In this document: positions 59,415 through 64,000 of the stretch, in pieces
Layout: each line of letters begins with the position of its first letter
Position numbering within the stretch: the stretch's first letter is position 1
DNA from: Azadirachta indica
Taxonomy: Eukaryota > Streptophyta > Magnoliopsida > Sapindales > Meliaceae
Assembly (NCBI GenBank): GCA_022749755.1
Contig: CM040445.1
Location: forward strand, 4,857,182 to 4,921,181
DNA length: 64,000 nucleotides
Reading direction: 5' to 3'
Made by a program: the position numbers and the translations under genes
Notes under the pieces: model-generated
What the model saw: only the letters and a program-made list of their open reading frames with translations
What the model was told of the DNA's origin: nothing
Database searches by the model: none

Positions 59415-62400
59415 ATGGCAGAGGCAATACAACAACAAGACATACTTCCATGGCTAAAAACCCTACCTTCAGCCCCAGAATTTCACCCGACTTTGGCCGA
59501 GTTTCAAGATCCAATTGCATACATTTTCAAGATCGAAAAGGAAGCCTCTCAATATGGCATCTGCAAAATCGTTCCGCCGGTTCCACCTGCCCACAAAAAA
59601 ACCGCTATCACCAACCTCAATCGCTCACTTGCCGAGCGTGCTGCAGCAACTGGTCCTAGTTCGAGCTCCAGCTCAAGCTCTGCTCCCACATTCACCACTC
59701 GCCAGCAACAGATCGGATTCTGCCCCCGAAAACCACGCCCGGTTCAGAAACCAGTCTGGCAGAGCGGTGAGTACTATACTTTCCAACAATTTGAAACCAA
59801 GGCGAAGAATTTCGAGAAGAGTTACTTGAAAAAATGCAGCAACAAAAAAGGTCCGCCTTCTGCTTTGGAAATCGAAAGCTTGTACTGGAGAGCCACGGTT
59901 GACAAGCCGTTTTCTGTTGAATATGCCAACGACATGCCGGGCTCGGCTTTCGTCCCGGTGAAGAAAAACCGGGAGGTGGTTGGTGAGGGAATGACGGTAG
60001 GTGAGACGGCCTGGAATATGAGGGGAGTCTCAAGGGCCAAAGGGTCATTGTTGAGGTTTATGAAGGAGGAGATTCCGGGAGTTACCTCGCCTATGGTTTA
60101 CATAGCCATGATGTTTAGTTGGTTTGCTTGGCACGCAGAGGATCATGACTTGCATAGTTTGAACTACTTACATATGGGTGCTAGTAAGACGTGGTATGGT
60201 GTGCCCATGGAGGCTGCGAATGCATTTGAGGAGGTGGTTAGAGTTCATGGATATGGAGGAGAGATTAATCCTCTTGGTGCGTTTGTACCTCTTGACTCCT
60301 CTGTTTTCATTTAAGTTATTTATGAAATTTTTAAGCTAATTTCCTATTCCATTTAGGACATTTCTTAATTTAGTAAGATTAGGCAGTGTAACTTGGGAAT
60401 AACTTGCAACGTGCGTCTTGTGCATGCAGAGTTCGAAACATGAAGTTTGGGTTTCGTAGAGACTAAGAAGGGGTAGTTTTTAGAGGCTTGCAGGGCTGTA
60501 TTTGAGGTTTTATATCTTGAGTTTGAAGAATAATTGGTGGATGTGTGATTTAGGTTTTTGGCTGTAAGAACAGTTTTGAATACCATGATACTTTTTATGA
60601 TTGCATGAAGTGTTGTCTTGTTTCAACTGAAGAGTAACACTGGTGGATGTGTGATTTAGGTTTTTAACTGTAAGAACAGTTTTGCATGCCGTGATACTTG
60701 TTTTGATTGCTATGAAAATATTGTCTTGTTTCAACCGAATAGTAACTTAGTTACCAATAATTAAGGAGATGACACCATAAATTTTCTGTTAATCTATTTG
60801 TCAATTTGTGCTGATCAAGTTAACTTTATTTTCAACGCCTTCTATCAGTTACTTTTGCTACACTTGGTGAGAAAACAACAATGATGTCACCTGAAGTATT
60901 TGTTAGTGCAGGGGTTCCCTGTTGCAGGTGAGTCTCTTTCTCTCTTTTTCAACTTCTCAGCTCTATGTTTGGCATTCACAGCTTTCTTTGATCACATTGA
61001 AAGCATGAATCGCTAATAATCACTTTCAAAGTAAAGGATGCTCATTAGCTTAAAATCACCACGATGGAATTCCTTTAAGATGAAATTTCAACCAGATTTG
61101 TGGTAGACTTGGAAGGGAAGTAATATGCAAAAGTTACAATCTCAAGAGAAAAATTCTGTATTCTTCTTTGAATTTGCTTGAGACCTCTTTACTTTTTTCA
61201 ACAAATCGAAAATCCTCTACTACTACAACTTGGAAATGATTTTTGACCCAATTACATTTTTACTTTTTTTAAAAAAAAAAAATCATCATATGTATGATTT
61301 CATGAAGTTTCTTGTAGCAAGCCCTTGATTTTAATTTAAGGCATGAATGCATCTATTTATTTCTTACCACACTTGTTTCTTCAAATCAGGTTAGTGCAAA
61401 ATGCTGGGGAGTTTGTTGTCACTTTCCCAAGAGCCTATCATATGGGCTTCAGTCATGGCAAGGCACCTTTGAATTTAAGATGTTACTTTTATACTGAAGT
61501 CTTTTTCTTATTGTTATCAAATGTAGATTCTTATTCGTCTTTTTGAATTTTTTCCATTAGGATTTAATTGTGGGGAGGCAGCCAATATTGCAACCCCTGA
61601 ATGGTTAAGCATTGCTAAAGATGCTGCTATTCGAAGAGCTTCAATCAATTATCCACCAATGGTTTCTCATTTCCAGTTACTCTATGATCTTGCAATAGCA
61701 TTGCATTCAAGGTATTTGCTGTCATGATCTGCATCTTTTCCTAGAAGTTTGCCAGTTATATTCATTTGCTTTTCTAGGTTTCTATTGGCTGCTAGAGCAC
61801 ATTCAGCCTTGTTAAACTGATTTAATTCAGACTCAAGAATGAAGATTTTGATAAACTTTGCTATGCTCCCTGGAGGAGATTTGGCAATCAATTGAACATG
61901 TTTATGAAATTAATTTCTGTTCCCTTCTTGTTGCCACCCACATTTTGTTATATGTACTTTCTTTATTATGAACACAGAATTAATTGTTATTTATGGACTC
62001 TCTAAATGTTCTTGTTTTCTCAACTGCAGTATTCCCATGACCATCAGTCCTAAACCGCGGAGTTCTCGACTAAAAGATAAGAAAAAAGATGAAGGAGAAA
62101 CATTGGTTAAAGAATTATTTGTGCAGGATGTAGCACAGAATAATGAACTGCTTTATATTCTTGGAAAAGGATCACCGATAGTGCTTCTTCCAGAAAGTTC
62201 TTTGGATGCTTTAGGTGCAAACCCCAGGATGCCCCATGGTGTCTGCAATTACAGAGAAGCGATAAAATCCCCGGGAGGTTCAGTTTCTAATGATCTCATG
62301 ATAGGCAGGGGTAATGGAGTCAAACCTTTGAAAGGTTTCTATCCCATGAAAGGAAAATTCACTTCTTTATGTGAAAGGAATTCCTCATTAGGCGGAACTG

Positions 62401-62691
62401 ATAACATATGCACTTGGAGGTCTCAGATGCTGCCCACAGATACTGAAAGAGAAGAAGCTGGTGGTCAAGCTGATCGGTTGTCAGATCAGAGACTGTTTTC
62501 ATGTGTCACATGTGGAATCTTGAGTTTTTCTTGTGTTGCTGTCATTCAACCTAGAGAACCAACTGCTAGATACCTCATGTCTGCTGATTGTAGCTTCTTT
62601 AATGATTGGATTGTTGGTTCTGGAGTCACTAGTGCTGGGTTCAATGTTGCTGGTGGGGATGCAGTAACTTCTGAGCAGAATTCTCATCGAA
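59415..62691 (+). CDS. REF6: REF6/JMJ12-type JmjC histone demethylase, 5' part
   Basis: The first five exons are in the window: 59415-60276, 60849-60927, 61390-61457, 61561-61711, 62030-62691, giving 607 residues in frame. The rest, including the expected C-terminal C2H2 zinc fingers, lies beyond the window. JmjN is at about residues 21-56 (APEFHPTLAEFQDPIAYIFK). The JmjC core runs from about 203 to 369, with the iron ligands His240 and Glu242 in WHAEDHDLHSLNY and the third His336 in HMGFSHG. A Cys-rich stretch (FSCVTCGILSFSC) follows. The linker carries nine consecutive or near-consecutive Ser (about residues 81-88). REF6 removes methyl groups from H3K27 and is guided by its zinc fingers to CTCTGYTY-like DNA. 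The third intron uses a GC donor. The order beside APE1L agrees with Arabidopsis. Confidence 0.9.
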
Positions 62692-64000
62692 GTAAGTTAT
62701 ATGATTCCATTCTTCTTTTGTTGGTTTGCCTCATTATGTGATATTACATAGTGGTTGACGTGAAGATTTGCCCTGTCCATGTCTAGTCAATAATCAGATT
62801 TTTTATCTTGTCAATAACCCAATTGAGGCCACTCTATGTTCTAGAATGGGCACAGTCCTCATGGATTTGTTCCTACCTCCTTGTTCACAAATCACAAGGT
62901 CTCCAGGGTTTGATTCCTTTATTATCAAGATATATATAAGGTTTTGCCTTAGCCAGTTTGCCTCTCCACATGTATGCATTGTTGCCTATTCATGTAGAAA
63001 TGATAGCTGCAACTTTTCTGGATATGAGATGTTACAGCTTTGGATACTATTGGACCTTACCTGCAAACTTAAGCTAGGTCAGAGCAAAATTGGCTTTTGT
63101 TTGGATCCACATGAAAAGCCTGTTAATTAAGTCCAACCTTGTATGAGAAGTGGTTGTTAGAGCCTCAATACTATTGTTGGGCCATTACTTACAAACTTAA
63201 GCTTTTAGCTCAAGTGGTAACTTTACCATAAGGCAGACTAATTTTGTGAGAGATGATTCCATAGTTGTAAAGGAGTTAAATCAGTACTTGGATGTTGATG
63301 CCTTCCATTTTTTGGCTGGTTGAGTTCCCTCACATTTTGCACCTCTAGATTGAAGTAGTTAAGGCCTGATCTGAACTTGTGTTATTATTATAATCACTTC
63401 ACTTCCTTGCCATGGTGTTTCATTCCACTTCCTCTGCGTACTGTTAAAACCATCTACTTCTCTCATAACTTTTGCAGCCAGTATCTTAGCTATCTTTTAC
63501 ATACATCGCTCTTGTATGTATCCTTTATTTTCCCTGCTATCCTTTATTTTATAACTTTCCACTGTCTTTCTGAAACAGCAGGGATGTGAAATGCCAATTT
63601 GATCCTGTGTATCTGAAACTAGGGGACTTAATAGTATTATGTTTATTTCTCAGGCTAATGTAATTGCTTCTGTTTCTACAATTCTTGGAGGATTAAGTGC
63701 CCATTTGGTTTGGCTTTTTCATTGGCCAAAAGGGCTTTTTTAATGATAAAAACCCTTTTTAAATTTTTTAACGTCGTTTGGTTGACAATGAAAAAGAGTT
63801 TTTGGGAATTAAAAAAGTTATTTTTCTTCTATTAGAAGAAGCCTAAAATTTAGGTTTTTACTAGTAGAGCTTCCCCAACTTTTTTAAAAGATAAAATTAT
63901 TTAAAATATTCTTACTTTATTTTAAAAATTCTACGTAATTTCTTTAAAATAAAACATTAAAAATTTGTCTATTAAAGTAATTACTCAAATTTTTCTCAAA
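62692..64000 (+). other. Long REF6-type intron running out of the window
   Basis: Starts with GTAAGT at 62692; no acceptor leading into a recognisable REF6 exon is found before the window end. From about 63694 the sequence becomes T-rich with GTGCCCATTTGGTTTGGC, which resembles the terminus of a small DNA transposon entering from the right. Only one end is visible. Confidence 0.5.

Noticed and set aside
63694..64000. Small DNA transposon (hAT-like MITE) in the last REF6-type intron
   Set aside because: Only one possible end is visible; no partner end or target duplication within the window.
1..64000. tRNA or rRNA genes
   Set aside because: No convincing cloverleaf or rRNA-like block noticed by eye; the TTGGTATCAGAG sites are retrotransposon primer sites, not tRNA genes.

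Overview
This is a nuclear segment from a flowering plant. The genes are intron-rich with GT-AG junctions, the intergenic DNA is AT-rich, and the products are plant-specific (PsbY precursor, chloroplast PPR, STICHEL-like, REF6-type demethylase). Gene content suggests a rosid eudicot; Citrus or a relative is my guess, not proven. From memory, the gene order matches two duplicated Arabidopsis segments: UFSP, MRF, CBBY, APE1L and REF6 fit the At3g48380-At3g48430 interval, and the MRF-TPR pair fits At5g63190-At5g63200.

Layout. 1-3837 (+): 3' part of a STICHEL-like gene whose last exon carries a 49-bp tandem duplication that changes the C-terminus. 3838-12040: gene-poor DNA with a foldback MITE (about 6615-6881), a decayed S-adenosylhomocysteine hydrolase pseudogene (about 7565-8322) and a 3.2-kb Mutator-like element with 1.1-1.25-kb inverted arms and a perfect 9-bp target duplication (8796-12040). 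12151-17131 (+): Ufm1-specific protease, 13 exons. 17703-20594 (+): chloroplast PPR protein (EMB1006-like). 23855-27551 (+): MRF-type protein with four MA3 domains. 28417-32323 (+): 11-exon TPR protein. 33156-33758 (+): single-exon PsbY precursor. 34795-38192: a young, internally deleted Ty3/gypsy element on the minus strand (gag and protease joined directly to an integrase tail and chromodomain). 39015-39779 (+): membrane-anchored methyltransferase-like protein. 42362-48500: an old, full-length but stop-ridden relative of the deleted element. 48902-52715 (-): plastid CbbY-type HAD phosphatase, 8 exons. 53520-57548 (+): AP-endonuclease-like protein (APE1L type), 9 exons. 59415-window end (+): first five exons of a REF6/JMJ12-type H3K27 demethylase, one intron using a GC donor.

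The genes do not form one pathway. They are independent housekeeping and regulatory genes: UFM1 processing, translation control by MA3 proteins, organelle RNA and photosystem biogenesis, removal of a Rubisco-inhibitory sugar phosphate, DNA repair and chromatin demethylation. Almost all novelty lies in the mobile DNA between them. For spliced genes I joined exons by eye at GT/AG (one GC/AG) sites; every complete gene keeps an open frame with total exon length divisible by three.
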